Assembly (NCBI GenBank): GCA_016718845.1
Contig: JADKCK010000037.1
Location: 11,983-75,982 of the forward strand
From: Sphingobacteriales bacterium
Lineage (GTDB): Bacteria > Bacteroidota > Bacteroidia > Chitinophagales > UBA2359
Direction: 5' to 3'
DNA length: 64,000 nt
Under the pieces are notes generated by a model, which did no database searches, was not told the DNA's origin, and was given only the letters and a program-made list of their open reading frames with translations. The translations under genes were made by a program, and so were the position numbers. Every line of letters begins with the position of its first letter. Position 1 is the stretch's first letter. Positions 19,779 to 26,845 of the stretch are shown in pieces.

Positions 19779-20654
19779 ATGCAAAAGCTTTTATTAATCA
19801 CCTTATTTTCGCTGGGCTTGCTTAGTTTTACCACCGATAAACCTGCCTATAGACTGTTTGATGCCAAAGGTCAAGCTAAAAATTATGCCGACTTGTTGAA
19901 AACCGCCGCCAAAGCCGACATCGTGTTTTTTGGCGAACTGCACAACAACCCTATTGCCCATTGGCTACAATTAGAACTAACCCAAGATTTGTTCACCCAA
20001 AAACAAAATCAATTGGTACTGGGTGCCGAAATGTTCGAAGCCGACAACCAATTAGTACTTACCGAGTACCTAAACGGTTTGATTAACGAAAAAAACTTTG
20101 AAACCGAGTGCCGCCTTTGGGATAACTACAAAACCGATTACAAACCACTTATTAACTTTGCTAAACAAAATCAACTTAATTTTGTAGCTACCAACATTCC
20201 GCGCCGTTATGCCTCTATTGTGTCCAAGCGCGGTTTAGATGCACTAAACACCCTACCCACCGAAGCCCGCAACTACATAGCCCCACTACCCATAAAAGTA
20301 GACCTATCGCTGCCGGGCTATGCCGCTATGCTCGATATGGGCAGTAATCACGACGAAAACGACACCATAGGCAACGACTTTTTTCCTAAGGCACAAGCCA
20401 TAAAAGATGCAACAATGGCTCATTTTATCCTAAAAAATTGGGAGAAAAACAAACTCTTTTTGCACTTTAACGGAGCTTATCACTCTAACAACTACGAGGG
20501 TATTGTGTGGTATCTAAAACAAGCCAATCCTAAACTTAACATTGTTACCATCAGCAGTACCGAGCAAAACAACATAGACACCCTAGAAGAAGAAAACAAA
20601 AATGTAGCAGATTTTATAATTGCTATACCAACAACCATGACCAAAACCTATTAA
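19779..20654 (+). CDS. ChaN-like haem-binding/Tiki-superfamily secreted protein
   Basis: A signal peptide (MQKLLLITLFSLGLLSF) precedes a domain of the ChaN/DUF399 family. The key motif is VFFGELHNNPIAHW, with Glu53, His55 and His61. The mirrored second half contains LFLHFNGAYHSNNYEGIVWYL. The superfamily includes the Campylobacter haem-binding lipoprotein ChaN and the TraB/Tiki proteases, all sharing the GxxH metal or haem site. No lipobox cysteine is visible, so it is probably periplasmic rather than a lipoprotein. An iron or haem role is an inference from the family; no iron-transport genes lie nearby. Complete at 291 residues. Confidence 0.85.
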   Translation: MQKLLLITLFSLGLLSFTTDKPAYRLFDAKGQAKNYADLLKTAAKADIVFFGELHNNPIAHWLQLELTQDLFTQKQNQLVLGAEMFEADNQLVLTEYLNGLINEKNFETECRLWDNYKTDYKPLINFAKQNQLNFVATNIPRRYASIVSKRGLDALNTLPTEARNYIAPLPIKVDLSLPGYAAMLDMGSNHDENDTIGNDFFPKAQAIKDATMAHFILKNWEKNKLFLHFNGAYHSNNYEGIVWYLKQANPKLNIVTISSTEQNNIDTLEEENKNVADFIIAIPTTMTKTY

Positions 20655-20668
20655 GTAACTATTTAACC

Positions 20669-20861
20669 TAATATTGTCGGGTAAAAGTGGTATTTTTAGC
20701 CCCGTTAGGGGTGTTATATGGGTAACAAAGATGTGGATAAACGTATTTTTAGCCCCTTTAGGGGTGTGATATGGTTATTTATCCATGAAAAACGTTACCA
20801 ATTTACCAAAATTTACCGATAATGGCGAGTTTGCCAATAACTATAATACCCGACAATATTA
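20669..20861. repeat. MITE-like palindromic element with two internal REP units
   Basis: A perfect 15-bp terminal inverted repeat (taatattgtcgggta at 20669-20683, its complement at 20847-20861) encloses two direct units of the REP-like family (20691-20730 and 20743-20780). The interior is also roughly self-complementary (ggtaac and tggataaa on one side, their complements on the other). No target-site duplication is obvious. Confidence 0.65.
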
Positions 20862-20922
20862 ACTTGAATGACTACTAAATCGTTTAATTAAAAAATCATC
20901 ATCAACCAAAATTAACATAACC

Positions 20923-21972
20923 ATGCTCCGTTCTATTTCTTTACTGTTTTTATTGTTTCAAACAAGCCTATCTTTTGCCCAATTACTACCACAACCCGAC
21001 CATGTTGTGATACTAATTATGGAAAACCACGACTACAGCCAAATTATTGGCGAGCCTAACTTGCCCTACCTCAACTCGTTGGTACCACAAGGGGCGTTGT
21101 TTACCAACTATTATGCCCTTACGCACCCAAGCCAACCCAATTACATACGCATGTTTTCGGGCGATAGCCAAGGCGTAATAGCCGATTTTGTGCCCTTGTT
21201 TGCGCCCTTTGATACGCCCAACTTAGGTGCCGCTTTATTGCAAAACGGGCGCACTTTCTTTGGTTTCTCCGAAGATTTACCCTCGGTAGGTTTCACAGGT
21301 GCCGAGTCGGGTAAATATGTGCGCAAACATGCCCCTTGGGTTAACTGGATTGGCGGCGATGCCAATGCCATACCTGCCAACAAACACCGCCCATTCACCG
21401 ATTTCCCAACCGATTTTAACCAACTGCCCACTATTTCTTTCGTTATCCCTAACCTCGACAACGACCTACACGATAACCCCACCGACTATGCCACCTCCGA
21501 CCTTTGGATACAAAACCATTTAGATGCCTATATTCAGTGGGCAAAAACCAACAACAGTTTGTTTATCCTAACCTTTGACGAGGGCGAACTATTGGGCGAC
21601 AACAAAATAGCTACAATAATGGTGGGCGAGCCAGTTAAATTAGGCGAATACAATACCCATTACGACCACTACGACCTGCTCCGCACACTATTAGATATGT
21701 ACAACCTACCAGCTTGTGGCGAAAGCAACAGCGCTACCCCCATAACAGGCTGCTGGAAAACCTGTAGCCTTATCCACCCCCAAATTACAGGCGATGCCGA
21801 TGCCTGCCCAAGTAACACAGCCACCTACAATGTGCAAGCAGTAGCAGGTACTACCTACAACTGGACAGTGAACGGCGGAACAATAATATCGGGGCAAGGA
21901 ACCGCCCAAATACAAGTGCAATGGAACAACGATACAGCAGGTACTGTTGATGTAGTGCAGAGTGTACCTTAA
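20923..21972 (+). CDS. Secreted acid phosphatase/phosphoesterase with PKD-like tail
   Basis: Phosphoesterase family related to phospholipase C and acid phosphatases. The signal peptide ends LSFAQ. HVVILIMENHDYSQIIG (metal-binding Glu and Asn), THPSQPNYI (predicted nucleophile region), FDEGE and YDHYDLLRTLLDMYNLP are the family hallmarks. From residue 290 there is a PKD/Ig-like module (TYNVQAVAGTTYNWTVNGG) seen next to sorting domains in this phylum, but the protein stops at VVQSVP without one. Either it is truncated by a frameshift or the tail is complete as an anchor-free domain. It acts on extracellular phosphate esters by inference; the substrate is not determinable here. Confidence 0.85.
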   Translation: MLRSISLLFLLFQTSLSFAQLLPQPDHVVILIMENHDYSQIIGEPNLPYLNSLVPQGALFTNYYALTHPSQPNYIRMFSGDSQGVIADFVPLFAPFDTPNLGAALLQNGRTFFGFSEDLPSVGFTGAESGKYVRKHAPWVNWIGGDANAIPANKHRPFTDFPTDFNQLPTISFVIPNLDNDLHDNPTDYATSDLWIQNHLDAYIQWAKTNNSLFILTFDEGELLGDNKIATIMVGEPVKLGEYNTHYDHYDLLRTLLDMYNLPACGESNSATPITGCWKTCSLIHPQITGDADACPSNTATYNVQAVAGTTYNWTVNGGTIISGQGTAQIQVQWNNDTAGTVDVVQSVP

Positions 21973-21993
21973 TTTTCATAAACCCAAACACCC

Positions 21994-22029
21994 AATCCCC
22001 CCGCTTGACCAACCACCAAGCGGGGGATT
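21994..22029 (+). terminator. Hairpin terminator after the phosphoesterase
   Basis: aatccccccgcttg pairs with caagcgggggatt, leaving one bulged C, around a 9-nt loop. The T tail is short. Confidence 0.75.
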
Positions 22030-22085
22030 TGCATAATCAACAATCATTATTAAACCAAAAGTAGCACAATTACAACAAAAAGTTG

Positions 22086-22093
22086 TACCTTTG
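22086..22093 (+). promoter_or_regulatory. Candidate -7 promoter of lepA (TACCTTTG)
   Basis: TAnnTTTG match 117 bp before the lepA ATG, implying a long leader if used. Confidence 0.35.
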
Positions 22094-22209
22094 CACGATT
22101 TTTTGACACTATTAGTGGGTAGGTACTGGTGTTTAACACATCAACCAAACCCAATCTCTTCAACTTCTTACAAAATATAACAGCCCGAAGCTAACATAGC
22201 TCCCTAAGC

Positions 22210-22761
22210 ATGAAAAATATCCGCAATTTCTGTATTATCGCACACATCGACCACGGAAAATCAACCCTCGCCGACCGTTTGCTCGAACACACACAAACTA
22301 TTACCGAACGCAAAATGCAAGACCAATTGCTCGACAATATGGACTTGGAACGCGAACGTGGCATTACCATTAAAAGTCATGCCATACAAATGGACTACCC
22401 ACACTCCGACGGGCAACGATACACCCTTAACCTTATCGACACACCCGGTCACGTCGATTTTTCTTACGAGGTATCCCGCTCTATTGCCGCCTGCGAAGGC
22501 GCACTTTTGCTCGTAGATGCCACACAAGGCATACAAGCTCAAACCATATCTAACCTTTATCTTGCCATCGACCACGACCTCGAAATTATCCCCATTATCA
22601 ACAAAATTGATATGGAGGGAGCCATGATTGAGGAAGTAGCCGACCAAATCATTGAGCTAATTGGCTGTAGCCGAGAAGATATTTTAGAAGCCAGCGGACG
22701 TACAGGACAAGGCGTACAGGGTATCTTCGATGCCATTATCAACCGTATCCACACCCCATAG
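22210..22761 (+). CDS. lepA: Elongation factor 4 (LepA), N-terminal GTPase fragment
   Basis: Ribosome-associated translational GTPase that acts on stalled or back-translocating ribosomes. The P-loop AHIDHGKSTL spans residues 11-20, with switch I RGITIKSHAI, DTPGHVDFSYEVSRS and NKIDMEGA (G4) after it. The frame ends at a TAG directly after RIHTP because the run in ACACCCCATA appears one C short; with five C it reads TPIGDADAPLQALIFDS in the next frame, the expected LepA sequence. The two fragments together give about 600 residues, the normal size. Confidence 0.93.
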   Translation: MKNIRNFCIIAHIDHGKSTLADRLLEHTQTITERKMQDQLLDNMDLERERGITIKSHAIQMDYPHSDGQRYTLNLIDTPGHVDFSYEVSRSIAACEGALLLVDATQGIQAQTISNLYLAIDHDLEIIPIINKIDMEGAMIEEVADQIIELIGCSREDILEASGRTGQGVQGIFDAIINRIHTP

Positions 22762-24011
22762 GCGATGCCGACGCACCCCTACAAGCACTTATCTTTGACT
22801 CGGTATTTAATACCTTCAGAGGTATCATTGCCTACGTGCGCGTAATGAACGGGCGTTTGGCTAAAAAAGATAAAGTACACTTTATAGCCACCAACAAAGA
22901 TTATTTTGCCGATGAAGTAGGTATCTTACGCCTCGATATGGAACCCTGCGACAGCCTCGAAGCAGGTAATGTAGGCTACCTAATTACAGGTATCAAACAA
23001 TCGAAAGACATAAAAGTGGGCGATACCCTAACCCTAACCAATAATCAATGTACCGAAATGATTAAAGGTTTTGAAGATGTAAAACCAATGGTATTTGCAG
23101 GTATCTACCCCATGGACAACGACGACTTTGAACCCCTCCGCGACTCGCTCGAAAAATTACAACTCAACGACGCCTCCCTAGTCTTCGAACCCGAAACATC
23201 AATAGCTCTTGGCTTTGGCTTCCGCTGCGGTTTCTTGGGCATGTTACACCTCGAAATAGTACAAGAACGCCTCGAACGAGAGTTTAACATGACCGTTATC
23301 ACTACCGTTCCAAACGTATCGTACTTTGCACAGCTAAAAGGTAAAAGCGCCGAGCGTATCAGCCTACAAAACCCCGCCGATATGCCCGATGTAACCAACA
23401 TAGAATACATCGAAGAACCAATGATTAAAGCACAAATCATCACCAAACCCGAATACATTGGCTCTATCATGTCGTTGTGTTTAGAAAAACGAGGCGTACT
23501 ACAAAACCAACATTACCTATCGCCCAGCCGCGTAGAAATTACCTTCGAGATGCCACTAGCCGAAATAGTATTTGACTTTTACGACAAACTAAAATCCATC
23601 TCACGCGGTTATGCCTCGTTTGATTACCACATGATAGGCTATCAACAATCGGATTTAGTAAAAATGGACATCTTGCTAAACAGCGAAAAAGTAGATGCCT
23701 TGTCTGCCCTTGTTCACCGCTCAAAAGCCAATAGCCTTGGACGTCGCTTGTGCGAAAAACTAAAAGAACTACTGCCACGTCAACAGTTTGTTATTGCCAT
23801 ACAAGCCGCCGTTGGTGCCAAAATCATAGCCCGCGAAACCATCAGCGCCTTGCGTAAAGATGTTACCGCCAAATGTTATGGTGGTGATATTAGCCGCAAA
23901 CGCAAACTACTCGAAAAACAAAAAGCAGGTAAAAAGAAAATGCGCCAAATTGGTAACGTAGAAGTACCTCAACAAGCATTTATGGCAGTACTAAAACTAA
24001 ACGACAACTAA
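22758..24011 (+). CDS. lepA: Elongation factor 4 (LepA), C-terminal fragment
   Basis: Holds domain II (GIIAYVRVMNG-type start), domain III, the EF-G-like domain V (EPMIKAQIITKPEYIGSIM) and the LepA-specific C-terminal domain (FVIAIQAAVGAKIIARETIS, ending KMRQIGNVEVPQQAFMAVLK). A gene finder would start it at ATG 22836 (MRVMNGRLAKKD), but the frame is homologous from 22758, so the break is a single-base loss and not a second gene. Confidence 0.93.
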   Translation: MGDADAPLQALIFDSVFNTFRGIIAYVRVMNGRLAKKDKVHFIATNKDYFADEVGILRLDMEPCDSLEAGNVGYLITGIKQSKDIKVGDTLTLTNNQCTEMIKGFEDVKPMVFAGIYPMDNDDFEPLRDSLEKLQLNDASLVFEPETSIALGFGFRCGFLGMLHLEIVQERLEREFNMTVITTVPNVSYFAQLKGKSAERISLQNPADMPDVTNIEYIEEPMIKAQIITKPEYIGSIMSLCLEKRGVLQNQHYLSPSRVEITFEMPLAEIVFDFYDKLKSISRGYASFDYHMIGYQQSDLVKMDILLNSEKVDALSALVHRSKANSLGRRLCEKLKELLPRQQFVIAIQAAVGAKIIARETISALRKDVTAKCYGGDISRKRKLLEKQKAGKKKMRQIGNVEVPQQAFMAVLKLNDN

Positions 24012-24148
24012 TTGTAAGTTGTAAATGGTAAATGGTAAAAGTTTCCCGAAGGTTAACACCCAACAAAAACGCCCTCGAGTATTGCTCGAGGGCGTTTTTG
24101 TTAGGGTCAATATCAATATTAACAAACTTACCATTTACAACTTACAAT
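24011..24148. repeat. 20-bp inverted repeat around a terminator
   Basis: attgtaagttgtaaatggta (24011-24030) is perfectly inverted at 24129-24148. The right arm supplies the last codons and stop of alc. Direct copies of the attgtaagttgt core recur at 26573-26617, just upstream of allB. Confidence 0.8.
24062..24102. terminator. Bidirectional terminator between lepA and alc
   Basis: A perfect 18-bp stem (aacaaaaacgccctcgag) with a 5-nt loop, flanked by A-rich and T-rich arms, placed between convergent genes. Confidence 0.95.
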
Positions 24149-25157
24149 TTACGCGCAGCCTACTAACCCCACCATCGGGGAAAATGTTAAGCCTGATGTG
24201 CGAAAAAACACCCCTGTTAACCAACTGCTCTATGTATTCATGCTCGGCATCGGCACTTAATTTTTGTTTTGGTAAGATGATTTGCCACTCAACCGCATCT
24301 TGCAAAACAGCTTCATCGTTGTCGGCTAAACAACCCTCAATGCTGCAAGTATCGGGGTAATTGCCTTTAAAATGGCAAGTATCTACCACAATACGCTGTA
24401 TGTTGTCGGTGGGTTTTGCTAATTTTAAAATCACCCAATCGCAATTGTTTGGCGTGCGGTTGCGTTTCGTCTCCCAGCCATCGCCCATGTTAGCCCCTCT
24501 ATTAGGCATAATTAGGTTGCCCATGGCACTAAAAAACATGTCGTTGCAAGCCAAAGCTGTACCACCATTTATGGCTGCTGCCAAATCTACTTCGGTGTTA
24601 GGTGCTACTTGGCTCCAATCTTTAAACACCTTGCCGTATACGCGCAAACGTGCTACACCACCGTCGGGGTAAATGTGCAAACGGATATGGGTAAACAGTT
24701 GATTGTTGTGGCATTCGTAAAAGTTTTGGCTACCTGCATCAAGGTGCGATTTGGGCAGTATCTCTTGCCAATCCAATGCGTCCCAATCGCTTACAGCATT
24801 GGGGTTGCTTAGGTTAATACCCTCGATAGAGGCATGTGGCGGATGATTGCCCAAAAAGAAGTTGGTATCAATATCAAAACCAGCAATGCTGCCCAATGTA
24901 GCCAATTGCACCACACACCAATCGTGACCAGCGGTGCGTTTGCGCCTACTCTCCCAACCATCCATCCATTTGCCTCGGTCGGTGTATTTATCGGTAATAA
25001 AAATACCACGTGTAGGCTTGATAAGGTTTTCTTTCTCGGCAAAAAAGTCGTCGGTGGCATACAACACTTTACCACCTAATTGCTCCGATGCCAAATCGGT
25101 TAATTGTGTGAAAGCGGGGGCTACCTTTATAATTTCTGTTACTTTCGTAAAAGCCAT
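24135..25157 (-). CDS. alc: Allantoicase
   Basis: Hydrolyses allantoate to ureidoglycolate and urea in purine-ring degradation. The protein has the two-fold repeat typical of the family: FDIDTNFFLGNHPPHASIEG in the first half matches IVVDTCHFKGNYPDTCSIEG in the second, and DRGKWMDGWESRRKR matches NMGDGWETKRNR. Conserved ends are FTHIRLHIYPDGGVARLRVYG and its C-terminal copy. At 340 residues it is full length. The start at 25157 overlaps the end of allB by 19 bp, so the two genes are translationally coupled. The C-terminus runs into the 20-bp inverted repeat. Confidence 0.95.
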   Translation of the reverse strand: MAFTKVTEIIKVAPAFTQLTDLASEQLGGKVLYATDDFFAEKENLIKPTRGIFITDKYTDRGKWMDGWESRRKRTAGHDWCVVQLATLGSIAGFDIDTNFFLGNHPPHASIEGINLSNPNAVSDWDALDWQEILPKSHLDAGSQNFYECHNNQLFTHIRLHIYPDGGVARLRVYGKVFKDWSQVAPNTEVDLAAAINGGTALACNDMFFSAMGNLIMPNRGANMGDGWETKRNRTPNNCDWVILKLAKPTDNIQRIVVDTCHFKGNYPDTCSIEGCLADNDEAVLQDAVEWQIILPKQKLSADAEHEYIEQLVNRGVFSHIRLNIFPDGGVSRLRVNCKL

Positions 25158-26572
25158 TGTCCTGCGTTTTTGTTAATTATTTGATGATGATTGAAAACAA
25201 GTACCCCATTTACATACGTTTGTTGCACTACCCCAAACAAGCGTTGCCCAATATATGGGCTGATGGGATAGCGATGCAAAACATCTTGTGGGGTAGGCAC
25301 AAAACTTGCTTCGGGCTTCCAAATGGTAAAATCGGCATCATAACCTACCTTTATGCTGCCTTTTTTTGTGTCTACACCTAAAAATTGTGCAGGCTTTTGG
25401 GTGATAAGTGGTATAAACTGGGCTAAACTTACGTACTCTTTTAGGCTTGTGTAGCTGGCGGGTAGCAAAAACTGCAAACCGGCTATACCGCCCCATGCCT
25501 TTTGTAGGTTGCCGCTTTCTATCTCTTTGATAGCAGGCGGCGCCGGCGAATGGTCGGACGACACAAAATCCATTAAACCACTACCAAAGGCTTGTTTTAT
25601 TAAGTTGTTGTTGTGTGCCTCGCGGATAGGTGGAGCACATTTATATAGCGTATTGCCATCGGGTATGGTTTCGGCACTAAACAGTAGGTAATGCGGGCAG
25701 GTTTCTACGGTAAGCGGCAAACCCTCTTGTTTAGCTTGGGCAATATAGGGCAATGCCTCTGCCGAAGATAAATGTACAATGTGCGTTTTGCAAGCATGCT
25801 TCCTACATAGGTCTATCATCAACAAAACAGCATCGTTCTCCCATTGTTTAGGGCGGCTTGCCAAATATTGGGCATAACTCAAATCCCCCCCTTGCCCCCC
25901 CTTTGGAAAAGGGGGGGAGGCATTCGCCTCATCATCAGAGGCATTTGCCTCTGTTGATGAATGCTCCCCCCCCAAAGGGGGGGCATTTTCTTGACAATAC
26001 TCCCCCTTTGGGGGGGCAAGGGGGGGATTTTCGCAGTGTGCCAACAGTGGTACATTATACGGAGCCAAGATAGCCATAGCCGCGTCCAACTCCTTACGCC
26101 CTACATTCGGAAACTCATCAATACCCGAATGTACTAAAAACGCCTTGATACCCAATACCCCTGCATCTACCAATGCCGTTAAATGTTGTAGGTTATCGGG
26201 CACAAGTCCGCCATAAAACCCACAATTAACGTGCATTTTACCGTTCGATGCGGCTAACTTTTGCTCAAAAGCTGCCACCGTAGTAGTTACGGGGCTTGAG
26301 TTAAGTGGCATATCTATTACCGTAGTGATGCCGCCTGCTGCTGCTGCTTGGGTGGCGGTATCAAAACCTTCCCAGTCGGTGCGTCCGGGTTCGTTGATGT
26401 GTGCATGTACATCAATACAACCGGGCATAAGCACATCATCACCCACATCTACTACATTAGGGTTGTTTAATTTGCCTTGGTAGATGTGCGTAATGATACC
26501 ATTATCAAAAGAAATAGTTGCAGGCTGAAGCTGATTGTCGAGCCAACAACGAGTGCTATATAAGTGGGGCAT
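25139..26572 (-). CDS. allB: Allantoinase with in-frame palindromic insertion
   Basis: Opens the allantoin ring to allantoate. Metal ligands of the dihydroorotase-like amidohydrolases are visible: His56 and His58 in DVHAHINEPGRTDWEGF, carbamylated Lys143 in GIKAFLVHSG, His179 in LLAHCEN, His267 in HIVHLSS and Asp340 in SSDHSPAP. The 477-residue length exceeds the usual 445-455 because residues 182-230 are encoded by a C/G-rich palindromic element (NPPLAPPKGE, then SPPFPKGGQGGD). It sits in the loop after His179 and before YAQYLASRP, a variable surface loop, so the enzyme is probably still active. Middle gene of xdhB-allB-alc. Confidence 0.95.
   Translation of the reverse strand: MPHLYSTRCWLDNQLQPATISFDNGIITHIYQGKLNNPNVVDVGDDVLMPGCIDVHAHINEPGRTDWEGFDTATQAAAAGGITTVIDMPLNSSPVTTTVAAFEQKLAASNGKMHVNCGFYGGLVPDNLQHLTALVDAGVLGIKAFLVHSGIDEFPNVGRKELDAAMAILAPYNVPLLAHCENPPLAPPKGEYCQENAPPLGGEHSSTEANASDDEANASPPFPKGGQGGDLSYAQYLASRPKQWENDAVLLMIDLCRKHACKTHIVHLSSAEALPYIAQAKQEGLPLTVETCPHYLLFSAETIPDGNTLYKCAPPIREAHNNNLIKQAFGSGLMDFVSSDHSPAPPAIKEIESGNLQKAWGGIAGLQFLLPASYTSLKEYVSLAQFIPLITQKPAQFLGVDTKKGSIKVGYDADFTIWKPEASFVPTPQDVLHRYPISPYIGQRLFGVVQQTYVNGVLVFNHHQIINKNAGQWLLRK
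25878..26034. repeat. 155-bp nested palindromic element inside allB
   Basis: The outer arms aaatcccccccttgcccccc and its complement (near 26005-26032) pair over more than 25 bp. Inner arms with aaaagggggggaggcatt-like and tgctccccccccaaaggg motifs pair again, around a core of gaggcattcgcc/gaggcatttgcc direct repeats. It keeps the reading frame of allB open. Confidence 0.85.
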
Positions 26573-26845
26573 GTAAATGGTAAATTGTAAGTTGTAAGGG
26601 GTAAATTGTAAGTTGTGAAAGGGAGGCAGTCGTTGAGCGAAGTCGAAACACGGTCGTTGAGCGAAGTCGAAACGATGATGTTACGATATGTAGAGACATA
26701 GCGCTGCTACGTCTATAACACGATGATTACACAGATCATAAATCATCATAAAAATCATGACCAATCAGCGTTCTATTTTGCGATGTGGTGGTGTAGATAT
26801 GGTGATATGTAGATACGTAGCTCTGCTACGTCTATAACGCGATAA
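26573..26845. repeat. Intergenic stretch of mixed short repeats between xdhB and allB
   Basis: Contains two copies of taaattgtaagttgt, two direct 21-bp copies beginning gtcgttgagcgaagtcg (26629-26649 and 26653-26673) and two related hairpins (agacatagc/gctacgtct at 26694-26714; acgtagc/gctacgt at 26815-26831) with shared flanks. No gene is seen. Confidence 0.8.

Noticed and set aside
22261..22647. Antisense frame inside lepA
   Set aside because: No homology, and fully explained by codon bias of lepA on the other strand.
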